Notes: generated from the letters alone by a model not told the origin. DNA of 64,000 bases from Synechococcales cyanobacterium CNB (GCA_030263455.1 SZOZ01000004.1:173648-237647); one strand, 5' to 3'; shown: positions 1 through 9,343, counted from the stretch's first letter. Numbers and translations: made by a program.

Positions 1-798
1 ACCGGCCCGGTCGGCGGCCCGTTCTCGCCCTCCAGCCGCGTCTACACGCTCACCAACAACGGACAGGTCGGCCTGGTCTACGAAGTGGTGTCGCTCCCCT
101 CGTGGCTCAATACCTCGAGTGCGAAGGGCCAGTTGTTCCCCGGCTCGGCCAACGTCACGCTCTCCGTGAACTCGAACGCCAACTCCCTCGGCAAGGGAAC
201 GTACAACGCCAACGTCGTCTTCCGCGACACGTTCAACAACGGCAACTCCTTCAACCGTGCCGTGCAGCTGATCGTGCAGGCGCCGGACCTGCGCGTCGCC
301 TCCTTCGACGCCCCCAGCGGGACGTTCTACCCCGGCCAGACCATCAACGTGACCGGCAGCTACGTCAACGATGGCGACTTCGCAACCGGGAACTACTCGG
401 CGACGTTCTACGCCTCCACCAACACCATCATCTCGCCCGCGGATACGCCGATCGGTACCCGCAACTACAACAGCCTCCCGCCGGGAGGAACGCAGAACTT
501 CTCCCACATCCTCACGCTCCCCTGCCTGACGCCGCAGCCCTACTACATCGGCGTCATCGTCACCGTGACGAACGACGCGAACAACGGCAACAACACCGGT
601 GTTGACCTGACGCCCATCGACTACCGCCTCTGCCCAGCCGACTTCAACCAGGACTGCACCGTCAACTCGCTCGACTTCATCGCCTTCCTGAACGCCTACA
701 CCGCAGGGAACAAGAGCGCAGACTGGAACGGCGACACCGTCGTCAACTCCCTCGACTTCATCGCGTTCCTGAACGACTACAACTCCGCCTGCCCGTAA
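1..798 (+). CDS. Secreted CARDB/dockerin protein, C-terminal part (5' end outside window)
   Basis: The frame is open from base 1, so the start lies outside the window; 265 residues are visible. Residues 1-95 read as a beta-sandwich of the kind that follows subtilase domains in planctomycetes (GPVGGPFSPSSRVYTLTN...). Residues about 97-208 resemble a CARDB domain (PDLRVASFDAPSGTFYPGQ, then VTNDANNGNN). The last 55 residues hold two dockerin-like repeats, each with a D.N.D..VNSLDFIAFLN core, and end in a cysteine (NSACP). The protein is exported by inference, because these modules are extracytoplasmic. The missing N-terminus could carry a peptidase domain, but nothing visible proves this. A strong terminator follows at once. 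Confidence 0.85.
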   Translation, partial: TGPVGGPFSPSSRVYTLTNNGQVGLVYEVVSLPSWLNTSSAKGQLFPGSANVTLSVNSNANSLGKGTYNANVVFRDTFNNGNSFNRAVQLIVQAPDLRVASFDAPSGTFYPGQTINVTGSYVNDGDFATGNYSATFYASTNTIISPADTPIGTRNYNSLPPGGTQNFSHILTLPCLTPQPYYIGVIVTVTNDANNGNNTGVDLTPIDYRLCPADFNQDCTVNSLDFIAFLNAYTAGNKSADWNGDTVVNSLDFIAFLNDYNSACP

Positions 799-824
799 CA
801 CGCACCGGGTCGTGCAGGCTGTAC

Positions 825-869
825 AGGGCCGTCGCGCCGTTCACACGAACGCCGCGGCGGCCCTTTCTC
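825..869 (+). terminator. Rho-independent terminator after the CARDB/dockerin gene
   Basis: An 18-bp nearly perfect stem (AGGGCCGTCGCGCCGTTC with its partner arm, one G:U pair and one mismatch) closes on an ACAC loop and is followed by TTTCTCCT on the plus strand. It lies 27 nt after the stop codon at 798. Confidence 0.75.
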
Positions 870-879
870 CTGCGCGCGG

Positions 880-2223
880 TCATGCCGGAGGGATGGGGCG
901 ATCGTGCGGATCCTGTCCATCGCCGCCGCGTTCGGCCAACCGTGTCGCCATCGCGGCATCGGTCACGTGTTCAAGGTCCATCGCCGTCGCGTGCACGTGG
1001 TCGGGGCGCAGGCCCATCACGTTGACGAGATAGGTCTCCCAGAGCCTGTGGCTTCGGACGAGCGATCGAGCACGGGCGCGGCCGGCGTCGGCGAGGCGAA
1101 CACCCTCCGACGTCTGCTCGACCTCCCCGGCACGGCGCGCGGCTCGAAGAGCACGCCGCGTCGCCGCCCCGGCGTCGAGCGCCCGCAGCACGTCCGCCGG
1201 CGCGACCGCCGTGCCTACGCCTCGCAACTCCTCGGCACGGTAGAGGAACCCCAGCATGTCCTCGTGCGCGATGGAGCGTGCAAGCCGAGCTTGGCGGCGC
1301 CAGCGTGCCAGCACGCCGTGCTGAGGCCCGAACACCGCCGCTCCGACGAGCAACGTGCCGGAAACGACGGTCATCATGCCCGCGGCGTTCACGGCGTTTG
1401 ACAGGCCGACCCACCCCGGCCCGAACGCAGCGAGGACATATCCCCCGATGCCCGAGAGAACCGCCGCGACCGCGCTGACGACGATCTGCGGCAGCAACCG
1501 GTCGGTCAGCAAGCGCGCCGTCGCGGCCGGGCAGACAAACATGGCGATGACGAGGATGGACCCGACGGCCTCGAACGACGCAACGGCCGCCGCCGCGACC
1601 ATCACCATCAGGACGTAGTGAAGCACGCCCGCGCTGAATCCGAGCGACGACGCGAGCGCGGGATCGAACGCAGCCAGACGCAGTTCCTTGAAGAACGCGG
1701 CAATGAAAGCGATCGTGATGAGCGCGACGATGGCGAGCGTCCAGACCTGCCTGGGCAACGCCGCGAGCGTCGCCGCACTCACGAAGTCCGACCAGTTCTC
1801 GGGCGGGAACCAGAAGAGCGTTTCGAGCTGCCCGTGCAGGACGCAGTCGGCATCGAGGTCGACGTGGCGCGCGGCCGCTCGCTCGATGAGCAGCACGCCG
1901 AGCGCGAACAGAACGGTAAAAACGACGCCCATGGCCGCGCCGGTCTCGACGCGGCCGTAGTGCCGCACTGCTTCGATGAGCGCTGCCGCCACGAGACCGC
2001 TCGCTGCCGCGCCGATGAACATGGGCAGCGAATCGCGCGTGCCCGCTACGAGAAAGGCGACCACGATGCCAGGCAGCACGGAGTGAGCGACGGCATCGCC
2101 CATCAAACTGAGGCGACGCAGGACTAGGAAGTTGCCCAGCAGGCCGCAGCACAGGGCCGCGAGCGTGCCGGCGAGCATCGGCGGCAGGTCGAGCGAGACG
2201 AACTCGTGAACGGCGGGTGTCAC
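880..2223 (-). CDS. Metal ABC transporter permease with C-terminal DtxR-like domain
   Basis: This is an inner-membrane permease of the Mn/Zn/Fe (ZnuB/TroC) family, 447 residues. Residues about 15-300 are hydrophobic segments containing family blocks such as LVLRRLSLMGDAVAHSVLPG. Normal family members end near residue 280-300. Here another 140 residues follow that look like an iron/manganese-dependent repressor: a winged-helix-like part, then SHRLWETYLVNVMGL and HVHATAMDLEH, which match the helix bearing DtxR metal ligands. It is the last gene of the operon, and its ATG overlaps the stop of the upstream permease (ATGA). Metal choice cannot be read from the sequence. Confidence 0.9.
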   Translation of the reverse strand: MTPAVHEFVSLDLPPMLAGTLAALCCGLLGNFLVLRRLSLMGDAVAHSVLPGIVVAFLVAGTRDSLPMFIGAAASGLVAAALIEAVRHYGRVETGAAMGVVFTVLFALGVLLIERAAARHVDLDADCVLHGQLETLFWFPPENWSDFVSAATLAALPRQVWTLAIVALITIAFIAAFFKELRLAAFDPALASSLGFSAGVLHYVLMVMVAAAAVASFEAVGSILVIAMFVCPAATARLLTDRLLPQIVVSAVAAVLSGIGGYVLAAFGPGWVGLSNAVNAAGMMTVVSGTLLVGAAVFGPQHGVLARWRRQARLARSIAHEDMLGFLYRAEELRGVGTAVAPADVLRALDAGAATRRALRAARRAGEVEQTSEGVRLADAGRARARSLVRSHRLWETYLVNVMGLRPDHVHATAMDLEHVTDAAMATRLAERGGDGQDPHDRPIPPA

Positions 2224-3563
2224 GTTGCGCCCCCCTGCTGCTCGCCGTTGAGCGGGTGCGGGCTGGGCGGCGTGCCGTTGGTCGCGGGCAGACCACGCCC
2301 GCCCAGGGCGTCCTCGAGTTCCGCGATGAGAGCGGGGGGCAGTGCGTGCTCGACCTCGTCCGCCGAGACGTCCACGTGCGACGGCGCGGCGTCAGCGTAC
2401 TCGATGAGATACCGCTCCCAGAGACGGTGGGCGCGCACGATGCGACGTGCTCGCGCTTCGCCGCGCGGCGTCAACACCACGCGGCCCCGCGCGACGCGGG
2501 CCAGCCCACCCGCTCGCAAGGCAAAGGCAACGGCGGGGCCGGGGCGGGCCTCGCGGCCGCCGTCTTCTCGTTCGACGGCGGCACGAAGAGCATGGTCAAT
2601 CGCGATCCTTGCCCGAAGCGACGAGAGCCTGACGACCGACGCCAGCACGCCACGCGACGGCGCGAGAAGCACGCTCACGGCAAAGCAGGCTCCGGCGGTC
2701 AGGACGATGATCGCGCCGGCCGGCGCGTTCGTGAGCAACGCCGAGATGCACGAGCCGAGGTATGCGCTCATGCCGCCGAGCGCGCCGGAGAGCGGGACCA
2801 TCACGCGCAGACGTTCGGTCCAGAACCGGGCCGCTGCCGGCGGGATGATCAGAAGCGCAACGATCAGGAGCAGCCCCACGGCCTGCAGGCCGATCACCGT
2901 GACGACGACCAGCAGGCCGGTCATCGCGAGGTCGATCACGCCGAGAGGCCAGCCCTGCACCGCGGCGAACTCGCGGTCGAAGCAGGTGAGCCGGAACTCC
3001 TTGAAGAGCAGTGCGACGGAAGCGATCGACGCGAGCGCAACGATGCCGATGAGCGACGCGTCCCGTACGCTCATCGCCGCGGTCTGGCCGTAGATGAACG
3101 AGGCCAGCCCGCCCTGGTCGCCCGTCGGCATGGACTGGATGACGCTCAGCAGCACCACGCCAACGCCGAAGAAGACGCTGAGGACAGCGGCGATTGCGGC
3201 GTCGTCGCGCAGGCGCGTGAAGCGTACGATCGCCTGTACCGCGAGCACCCCGAAAACGCACCCCGCTGCCGCCCCGGGAAGCAGCACGCTCAGGCTGCGA
3301 CCCTGCACGCCGAGCAGTGTCGCGGCGATGAACGCGCCGGCAATGCCCGGGAGCGCGGCGTGGCTCAACGTATCGCCGAGCAACGCCCGCTTGCGCAGCA
3401 CGATGAACGACCCGACCACGCCGCCCGCTATTCCAAGGAGCGTCGCGCCGAGCACGACAACCGCGGCGTTGTGCCCGGCCTGGAGTGTGAGCGTGCGCCA
3501 CAGTTCGTCGAAGGTAACGCCCTCGGACGGCCATTCGGCGGAGCTCATTGCCGACCCGGTCAC
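2220..3563 (-). CDS. Metal ABC transporter permease with C-terminal DtxR-like domain (paralogue)
   Basis: This is a second permease of the same family, also 447 residues. The membrane part has FIVLRKRALLGDTLSHAALPG at residues about 52-72. It carries its own C-terminal DtxR-like extension (RAHRLWERYLIEYAD, SHVDVSADEVEHALP), followed by a short proline-rich tail. It probably forms a heterodimeric channel with the downstream permease, as in Tro/Sit/Mnt systems with two permease genes. It starts 3 nt after the stop of the ATPase gene and overlaps the next gene by 4 nt, so the operon is tightly coupled. The start at 3563 is followed by a second ATG five codons in, which could be used instead. Confidence 0.9.
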   Translation of the reverse strand: MTGSAMSSAEWPSEGVTFDELWRTLTLQAGHNAAVVVLGATLLGIAGGVVGSFIVLRKRALLGDTLSHAALPGIAGAFIAATLLGVQGRSLSVLLPGAAAGCVFGVLAVQAIVRFTRLRDDAAIAAVLSVFFGVGVVLLSVIQSMPTGDQGGLASFIYGQTAAMSVRDASLIGIVALASIASVALLFKEFRLTCFDREFAAVQGWPLGVIDLAMTGLLVVVTVIGLQAVGLLLIVALLIIPPAAARFWTERLRVMVPLSGALGGMSAYLGSCISALLTNAPAGAIIVLTAGACFAVSVLLAPSRGVLASVVRLSSLRARIAIDHALRAAVEREDGGREARPGPAVAFALRAGGLARVARGRVVLTPRGEARARRIVRAHRLWERYLIEYADAAPSHVDVSADEVEHALPPALIAELEDALGGRGLPATNGTPPSPHPLNGEQQGGAT

Positions 3564-3566
3564 GGC

Positions 3567-4394
3567 TCACTCACCCCGCGCGGCGCGCGCCACGGCCTCG
3601 CTCGCCTCGTCCAGCAGCGTGAGCCGTCCTCCGTACGTCCGCCGAAGATTCTCGGCGGTGAATGCCTCGGCGACGGGGCCGCACGCGACGACTCGCATGT
3701 TCAGCAGCAAAACGTCATCGAAATACTCCTCCACGGACTGGAGGTCGTGGTGAACGCAGATCACGGTGCGTCCGCGCGACTTGAGCTCCCGCAGCACTTC
3801 GACAATGGCGCGCTCGGTTGCTGCGTCCACGCCCGCGAACGGCTCGTCCATGAAGTAGAGTTCGGCGTCCTGCGCCAGCGCGCGGGCGAGAAAGACCCGC
3901 TGCTGCTGCCCGCCCGAGAGCTGGCTGATCTGCCGGTTCGCATAGTCCGCCATGCCGACGCGGTCGAGCGAGACGAACGCGGCTTCGCGGTGCGCTCGCG
4001 TCACCGGCCTGCACCATCCGATCATGCCGTACCGCCCCATGCACGCGACGTCGAGCGCGGAGACGGGAAAGTCCCAGTCCACGGTCTCGCGTTGCGGCAC
4101 GTAGCCGACGCGACGCCGTTGCTGCCGGTACGAGCGCCCCCAGTACTCGACGCGACCCGCGGCGAGGGGGACAAGCCCGAGGCACGCGCGGATGAGGGTG
4201 CTCTTGCCCGCCCCGTTCGGGCCGACGATGGCGACGAGCGAACCGGGCCTCGCGTCGAAGTCCACGTCCCACAGCACCGGGCGCCTGTGATAGGCGACCG
4301 TCATCGCGTGGACCGAGAGGGGGCTGTCCGCGCTGTGCTCAGGCAACGAGGCGAGCGACTCGCCGCGAGTTCTCGGTGCATGGAGCGGGGACAC
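3567..4394 (-). CDS. Metal ABC transporter ATP-binding protein
   Basis: This is the ATPase of the metal uptake system, 275 residues, cytoplasmic. It shows the Walker A motif GPNGAGKST, the signature LSGGQQQR, Walker B as LYFMDEPF and the switch histidine in VHHDLQSV. The start is the GTG at 4394, preceded by GGAGGAGAG inside the end of the binding-protein gene. The first 30 residues are outside the fold, so the ATG at MTVAYHRRP is an alternative start. The gene is 3 nt from both neighbours. Confidence 0.93.
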   Translation of the reverse strand: MSPLHAPRTRGESLASLPEHSADSPLSVHAMTVAYHRRPVLWDVDFDARPGSLVAIVGPNGAGKSTLIRACLGLVPLAAGRVEYWGRSYRQQRRRVGYVPQRETVDWDFPVSALDVACMGRYGMIGWCRPVTRAHREAAFVSLDRVGMADYANRQISQLSGGQQQRVFLARALAQDAELYFMDEPFAGVDAATERAIVEVLRELKSRGRTVICVHHDLQSVEEYFDDVLLLNMRVVACGPVAEAFTAENLRRTYGGRLTLLDEASEAVARAARGE

Positions 4395-4397
4395 TGG

Positions 4398-5348
4398 CTA
4401 CTCTCCTCCCGCAAGCCGGCCGTTCATCCCCCGGAGCGGCGCATCGCCGCCGAGCGCGCGGGCGATGGTGGTGACGTTGTGATCAATCATGCCGAGATAG
4501 GTGCCCTCGTAGGTTCCGGGCGTGCCCATGGCGTCGGAAAACAGCCTCCCGCCGATGGCGACCGTCCAGCCGCGCGAGCGCGCGCCATCGATGAGCGCGC
4601 GGACGTTCCGGTCCGAGACCGTTGACTCGACGAAGACGGCGGGAATGCGGCGGGAGACGATCAGGGCCACGATGCGCTCGATGTCGCGCACCCCCGCCTC
4701 GGACTCGGTGCTGATCCCCTGGATGCCGACGACCTCGAACCCGTACCGGCGGCCGAAGTAGTTGAAAGCGTCATGGGCGGTGACAAGCACCCGACGCTCC
4801 TCCGGCACACTCGATAGCACGCGCCGCGCGTACTCGTCCAGTTCCCGCAGCGTCGCGGCGTATCGCTCGGCGCTGACGCGGTAGTGCTCCGCGCCGGCAG
4901 GATCGGCCTCCGTCAGCTTGTCCCGCACGACGCCGATGGCACGCGACCACGCCGACGGGTCCATCCACACGTGCGGGTCGTACTGGCCCTCGAACTCCTC
5001 TGGTTCGAGCAGGTCCGACTCGTCGAGCAACTCGGTGACCGCATGGACCTTTCGGCCGGCGGTGGCGGCGCGGATCAGCGCGTCCGTCATCTTCCCCTCG
5101 AGCATCAGGCCGTTGTAAAACACCAGGTCCGCCCGCATCAGCGCGGCGGTGTCGCTGCGCGTCGCCTTGTAGAGGTGCGGATCGACTCCCGGCCCCATCA
5201 GACCGGTCACCTCCGCGCGTTCTCCCGCGACGTTGCGGACCAAGTCCGCGATCATCCCCGTGGTCGCGACCACGCGGAGCGGCTCACCCCCGCGCGCAGC
5301 GGACACACCCGCGAACACAACCGCCACAAGAACGAGCACGCGATGCAT
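4398..5348 (-). CDS. Metal ABC transporter solute-binding protein (ZnuA/TroA family)
   Basis: This is the periplasmic metal-binding protein of the system, 316 residues from the ATG at 5348. That start was chosen because GAGGAGA precedes it and because MHRVLVLVAVVFAGVSAARG makes a proper signal peptide; the longer frame adds 12 unlikely residues. Cluster A-I family marks include metal-ligand histidines in GVDPHLYKAT and YDPHVWMDP, an acidic ligand region at GISTESEAG, and VFVESTVSD. There is no long His/Asp-rich loop, which is the mark of high-affinity Zn ZnuA, so manganese or iron is slightly more likely than zinc. It is the first gene of the operon. Confidence 0.92.
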   Translation of the reverse strand: MHRVLVLVAVVFAGVSAARGGEPLRVVATTGMIADLVRNVAGERAEVTGLMGPGVDPHLYKATRSDTAALMRADLVFYNGLMLEGKMTDALIRAATAGRKVHAVTELLDESDLLEPEEFEGQYDPHVWMDPSAWSRAIGVVRDKLTEADPAGAEHYRVSAERYAATLRELDEYARRVLSSVPEERRVLVTAHDAFNYFGRRYGFEVVGIQGISTESEAGVRDIERIVALIVSRRIPAVFVESTVSDRNVRALIDGARSRGWTVAIGGRLFSDAMGTPGTYEGTYLGMIDHNVTTIARALGGDAPLRGMNGRLAGGE

Positions 5349-5386
5349 CAGCGTCTCCTCGGCCGCCCCGGGCGGGGCCGGCAAAT

Positions 5387-5406
5387 GTAGCCAAAGCTAC
5401 TGTAGC
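5387..5406 (-). promoter_or_regulatory. Candidate metalloregulator operator
   Basis: The inverted repeat GTAGC-CAAA-GCTAC (5387-5400) is followed by a third GTAGC copy at 5402-5406. It overlaps the -10 hexamer and expected transcription start of the metal-uptake operon, about 40 nt before the start codon. The position suits a repressor. The link to a DtxR/MntR-type protein is inference. Confidence 0.4.
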
Positions 5407-5426
5407 CCCGGCTCCATTCCGATCAA
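5399..5426 (-). promoter_or_regulatory. Candidate sigma-70 promoter of the metal-uptake operon
   Basis: On the minus strand TTGATC (5426-5421) is followed after 16 nt by TACAGT (5404-5399), with four of six matches in each box. It drives leftward toward the binding-protein gene. Confidence 0.45.
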
Positions 5427-5650
5427 GCCCCCCGAGTTTCGGGCAGGCGAACGAGGCGGCCCGAACAATCGGCGAACGCGCGGGAGAATCCGGAGGTCGA
5501 TCATCGCGTGCCCCTTCCGCTACACTGCCCGTCCACGTCGGCAACCCGGGGGCCGGCGCTGGTCGATAGACATGAACCGGTCGCGGGGACCGCGACCGGC
5601 TGCCCTGGGGGTCGGACGCCCCTGATCGGCGCCGTGAAGGGATTCTGTCG

Positions 5651-7789
5651 TTGTCGCCGAAACGCTCGCTCGAAGAACTGCCCACCCTCGCGTGGAGCCT
5701 CGACCCGCAACCCGAGATGGTCGGGGAGCGCACCGCGCGATTTCGTGCCCCGGATGCGCCGCAGCCGGTCCCGCCCTCGTTCGCGCTCGCAGGACCACTC
5801 GGAGCGAGCGCCCAGGTCGAGGACGCCTTCTCGCCTCGGCCCCGCTTCGCCCGCTTCGAGGATCGGCACCTCATCCGCGTCGAGACGGACCACTCGTGGA
5901 GTCTGTACGGAACGGGCGAGGTCGCAGGCCCGCTCCTGCGCAACGGCCGCCACACCATCGCCTGGAACACCGACGCCTACAACTACGACTCGACCACTCG
6001 CTCGCTCTACCAATCCCATCCCTGGGTGCTGGGCGTTCGTCAGGACGGCAGCGCGTTCGGCGTGCTCGTGGACACCACCCACCGCGTCGGCATCGACCTT
6101 GCCGAGGGCATCCTCTTCGAAGCCGACGGCTACCCGCCAGCGGTCTACGTCATCGACGCCCCTGGCCCCGAGGACGTGCTGCGAGAACTGGCCGCTCTGA
6201 CCGGGAAGATGGACCTCCCCCCGTTCTGGTCGCTCGGCTACCACCAGTGCCGCTACTCGTACATGACCGAGGAGGAGGCGCTGGAGGTCGCCGCGGAGTT
6301 CCGTCGCAGACGCATCCCGTGCGAGGCGATCTGGTTCGACATCGACTACATGGACCGCTTCAGGGACTTCACCTTCGACAAGGTGCGATTCCCCGACCCC
6401 GCCGGCATGGTGCTGCGGCTCGCGGAGCGAGGGTTCCGGTCGGTCTTCATCCTCGACCCGGGCATCGTCGCCGATCCCGCCGACCCGACCTACGCCGACG
6501 GCGTCGAGCGAGACCACTTCGTGCGCGATGCCGAGGGACGCGAGTATCGCGGCACCGTCTGGCCGGGCGTGTGCGCGTTCCCCGATTACACGCGCGGCGC
6601 GACCCGCCACTGGTGGGCCGACCTCATCGACACCTTCGTCACCACCGTCGGCATGGACGGCCTCTGGAACGACATGAACGAACCGGCCATCTTCGACGGA
6701 CCCGGACGCACCATGCCGGTTGATTGCATCCACCGCGCGGACTCCGAACTCGGCGGCCCGGGAACGCACGCTCGCTACCACAACGTCTACGGCATGCTGA
6801 TGATCCGCTCCACGAAGAAGGGGATGCTTCGCGCCCGTCCCGAACGCCGTCCCTTCGTGCTGACTCGCTCCAACTTCGTGGGCGGTCAGCGCTACGCCGC
6901 CATGTGGACCGGCGACAGCACCAGCACCTGGGACCACCTCGGCTGGACCATCCCGATGATCCTCAACCTCGGACTCTCGGGGCAGCCTTTCGCCGGGTGC
7001 GACATCGGCGGCTTCTCGGAGAACGCCGACGCCCACCTCTTCCAGCGGTGGATGGGCCTCGGATCGCTGCTCCCCTTCAGCCGCGCCCACTCCGACAAGG
7101 GCACGCAGCGGCACGAACCTTGGTCGTTCGGCGAAGAGTGCGAGCGCGTCTGCCGCCTCGCGCTCGAGCGTCGCTACCGACTCATGCCCTACCTCTACAC
7201 GGTCTTCCGCGAGGCCGCCGAGACCGGCCTGCCCGTCATGCGCCCGCTCTTCTTCGCCGACCCGGCCGACCCGGCACTGCGATCAGCCGAGGACTCGTTC
7301 CTGATCGGACGCGACGTGCTGGTGCGGGCGTCGCGCGACCCCGAGAACGGCTGCCGCGACCCCATGCCGCACGGCCGATGGCGTGCGTTCGAGCCGGCGA
7401 ACGCCTCCCACCACGACCTGCCGGAACTCTTCGTGCGCGAAGGGGCGATCGTCCCCCTCGGACCCGTGCGCCAGTTCAGCGGCGAGAAGCCGCTCGACCC
7501 CATCACGCTCGTCATCTCGCTCGACCGCCACGGGCACGCCGAGGGCACGCTCTACGAGGACGCCGGCGACGGGTTCGCCTACCGTGAGGGCGACTACCTT
7601 CTCACGACGTACTCCGCCGAGCGCGATGGCCCGCGCGTGATCGTGGGCATCCGCGGCGCGGAAGGATCGCGTCCGCGACCGCTCCGCGCCGCAGAGATAC
7701 TCATCCTCCTCGACGACGGCACGGTCAGGCGCAGCGTGGGCGTGGGAGGCGACAACATTCCCGTGCTCATCGACCAGCCCCGCTGCTGA
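5651..7789 (+). CDS. GH31 family alpha-glucosidase
   Basis: This 712-residue retaining glycoside hydrolase of family 31 should release glucose (or xylose) from alpha-glycosides. The N-terminal beta-domain (to about residue 180) ends before the (beta/alpha)8 barrel that starts near PPFWSLGYHQCRYSY. The nucleophile is Asp341 in GLWNDMNEPAIF and the acid/base is Asp422 in WTGDSTSTWDHL. RAHSDKG and MRPLFF are further family blocks, and a C-terminal DUF5110-like part closes the protein. The start is a TTG at 5651 after a weak AAGGG; no ATG fits. No signal peptide is seen, so it is probably cytoplasmic and could act on maltodextrins or glycogen fragments. It is monocistronic. Confidence 0.93.
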   Translation: MSPKRSLEELPTLAWSLDPQPEMVGERTARFRAPDAPQPVPPSFALAGPLGASAQVEDAFSPRPRFARFEDRHLIRVETDHSWSLYGTGEVAGPLLRNGRHTIAWNTDAYNYDSTTRSLYQSHPWVLGVRQDGSAFGVLVDTTHRVGIDLAEGILFEADGYPPAVYVIDAPGPEDVLRELAALTGKMDLPPFWSLGYHQCRYSYMTEEEALEVAAEFRRRRIPCEAIWFDIDYMDRFRDFTFDKVRFPDPAGMVLRLAERGFRSVFILDPGIVADPADPTYADGVERDHFVRDAEGREYRGTVWPGVCAFPDYTRGATRHWWADLIDTFVTTVGMDGLWNDMNEPAIFDGPGRTMPVDCIHRADSELGGPGTHARYHNVYGMLMIRSTKKGMLRARPERRPFVLTRSNFVGGQRYAAMWTGDSTSTWDHLGWTIPMILNLGLSGQPFAGCDIGGFSENADAHLFQRWMGLGSLLPFSRAHSDKGTQRHEPWSFGEECERVCRLALERRYRLMPYLYTVFREAAETGLPVMRPLFFADPADPALRSAEDSFLIGRDVLVRASRDPENGCRDPMPHGRWRAFEPANASHHDLPELFVREGAIVPLGPVRQFSGEKPLDPITLVISLDRHGHAEGTLYEDAGDGFAYREGDYLLTTYSAERDGPRVIVGIRGAEGSRPRPLRAAEILILLDDGTVRRSVGVGGDNIPVLIDQPRC

Positions 7790-7815
7790 GGCCGGTCAGC
7801 GCCCCGGCAACCCAT

Positions 7816-7843
7816 GAAAAACCCCCGCCTCGAGCGCGGGGGT
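7816..7843 (-). terminator. Terminator of the subtilase gene
   Basis: The stem ACCCCCGC/GCGGGGGT with a 7-nt loop is followed on the minus strand by five T residues. It lies 28 nt past the stop of the gene at 7871 and may also stop the converging GH31 transcript. Confidence 0.8.
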
Positions 7844-7870
7844 GTTCGGGCAACCGGTTGTGCGCCGCGG

Positions 7871-9343
7871 TCAGTTGCAGCCCGCGGTGTAGAGATTGAG
7901 GAAACAGAGCACGTCCTGCGTGTTGATGACCGTATCGCCGGTGCAATCGGCCTTCGCGTTGCCCGACGTGTACAGGTTCAGGAAGCAGAGCACGTCCTGC
8001 GTGTTGATGACGGTGTCGCCGTTGCAGTCCGCGTAGCAGGCGGGAGGGGTGTTCTGCACGGTCCTCGCCGCGTTGATCCGACCGTACCCGTAGTTGATGT
8101 CGAAGCCCGGCGTGCCGAGGTCGTCGGCGTTGTTGCGCAGCAGCTGACGCACCTCCGCGCCGGTCAGGTTCGGGTTGCGCGAGTACATCAGGGCGACCAG
8201 GCCGCTGACGTGCGGCGCGGCCATGGATGTACCCGACATGTAGATGTAACCGGAGTTGTTCGCGTAGTTGCAGGAGATGATGTCCTCGCCCGGCGCGGCG
8301 ACGTCGATCCAGTTGCCGTAGTTCGACCAGCTCGCGCGGTTGTCGCTCGCGTTGGTGGCGCTGATCGCGATGGCCTCGGGGTACGCCGCCGGATAGAACG
8401 GCGACTGGCTGCCCCAGTTGCCCGCCGCGGCGATCACGGGCATCCCGTTCTGATCGGCGTACTTGCAGGCGTCGGCGAGAACCTGTGCGCCCCCGCTCCC
8501 GCCGCCGGAGTAGTTCAGCGCGTGCGCGCCGTTGTCCACCGCGTAGTAGATGGCGTAGGCGATCGCCTCCCACGTGCCGCCGCCGCCCGAGTTGAAGACC
8601 TGCAGCGGCATGATGGTCACGTTCGCCATCCCCGCGACGCCCTTGCCGTTGTGAAGGCCCGCAGCGATCGTGCCCGCGACGTGCGTGCCGTGGCTGTGAC
8701 CGTCCTGCGGGTTGTTGTCGTTGCTCATGAAGTCCCAGCCGCGATAGTCGTCGATAAACCCGTTCCCGTCGTCGTCGATGCCGTTGCAGCACGGATCGCC
8801 GGCATTCGCCCAGTAGACGCCCTGGAGATCCTCGTGCGTCCACGAAATCCCGGTGTCGGCGACCGCGATCACCACGTCGCGCGTGCCCATCGTGATGTCC
8901 CACGCCCCCTCGAACTTGGCGATCTTCGGACCGTACTGCTCGTTGTAACGAGGATCGTTCGGCACGAACGCCAGAACCGTGTGCCCGTTCGGCTCGGCAT
9001 AGCGAACGCCCGGAAGCCGCGAGACGCGCTGCGCGAACTCGACCGGATCGACTCCCTCAGCGAGTTTCGCCACACGCACCATCGACAGCGGGTGCGGCTT
9101 CGCCGGATCGTGCTTCGACCACCGCGGATGCCGCGTCTCCTTCCACCCCACAACCTCGGCCATCCCCGCGATCATCGCCACCGACTTGTCGGTCGGGACG
9201 TGGTCGAACCCGATGATCAACTCGTCGGCGACGTGCCCGAGTTCCATCGGACCGTCCGCCATGCCCAGAAACTGGGCGGACGCAGCCGCGGGCACAAGAC
9301 ACGAGGCCAGACCGATCAACGCCATCTTCAACTGACGGTTCAT
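7871..9343 (-). CDS. Secreted subtilisin-like serine peptidase (S8) with C-terminal dockerin repeats
   Basis: The start at 9343 is set by AAGGAG ten nt upstream and by the signal peptide MNRQLKMALIGLASCLVPAA; the product has 490 residues. A propeptide-like stretch (about 35-130) precedes the S8 domain with Asp163 (VADTGISW), His218 (SHGTHVAGT), oxyanion Asn309 (AAAGNW) and Ser373 (SGTSMAAPHV), so the catalytic triad is complete. Asp-rich loops (about 189-200, NGIDDDGNGFIDD) probably bind calcium. Residues 435-490 are two near-identical dockerin-type repeats (ADCNGDTVINTQDVLCFLN and a copy) ending in GCN. It is an extracellular peptidase by inference. The dockerin may serve for surface attachment or sorting, since no cohesin gene is in view. 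Confidence 0.95.
   Translation of the reverse strand: MNRQLKMALIGLASCLVPAAASAQFLGMADGPMELGHVADELIIGFDHVPTDKSVAMIAGMAEVVGWKETRHPRWSKHDPAKPHPLSMVRVAKLAEGVDPVEFAQRVSRLPGVRYAEPNGHTVLAFVPNDPRYNEQYGPKIAKFEGAWDITMGTRDVVIAVADTGISWTHEDLQGVYWANAGDPCCNGIDDDGNGFIDDYRGWDFMSNDNNPQDGHSHGTHVAGTIAAGLHNGKGVAGMANVTIMPLQVFNSGGGGTWEAIAYAIYYAVDNGAHALNYSGGGSGGAQVLADACKYADQNGMPVIAAAGNWGSQSPFYPAAYPEAIAISATNASDNRASWSNYGNWIDVAAPGEDIISCNYANNSGYIYMSGTSMAAPHVSGLVALMYSRNPNLTGAEVRQLLRNNADDLGTPGFDINYGYGRINAARTVQNTPPACYADCNGDTVINTQDVLCFLNLYTSGNAKADCTGDTVINTQDVLCFLNLYTAGCN

Noticed and set aside
2217..4625. Plus-strand open frame of 802 codons across the metal-uptake operon
   Set aside because: It overlaps three conserved genes and has no recognisable domain.
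7871..9343. Cellulosome component
   Set aside because: Dockerin repeats alone are not enough: the enzyme is a peptidase and no cohesin or scaffoldin was seen.
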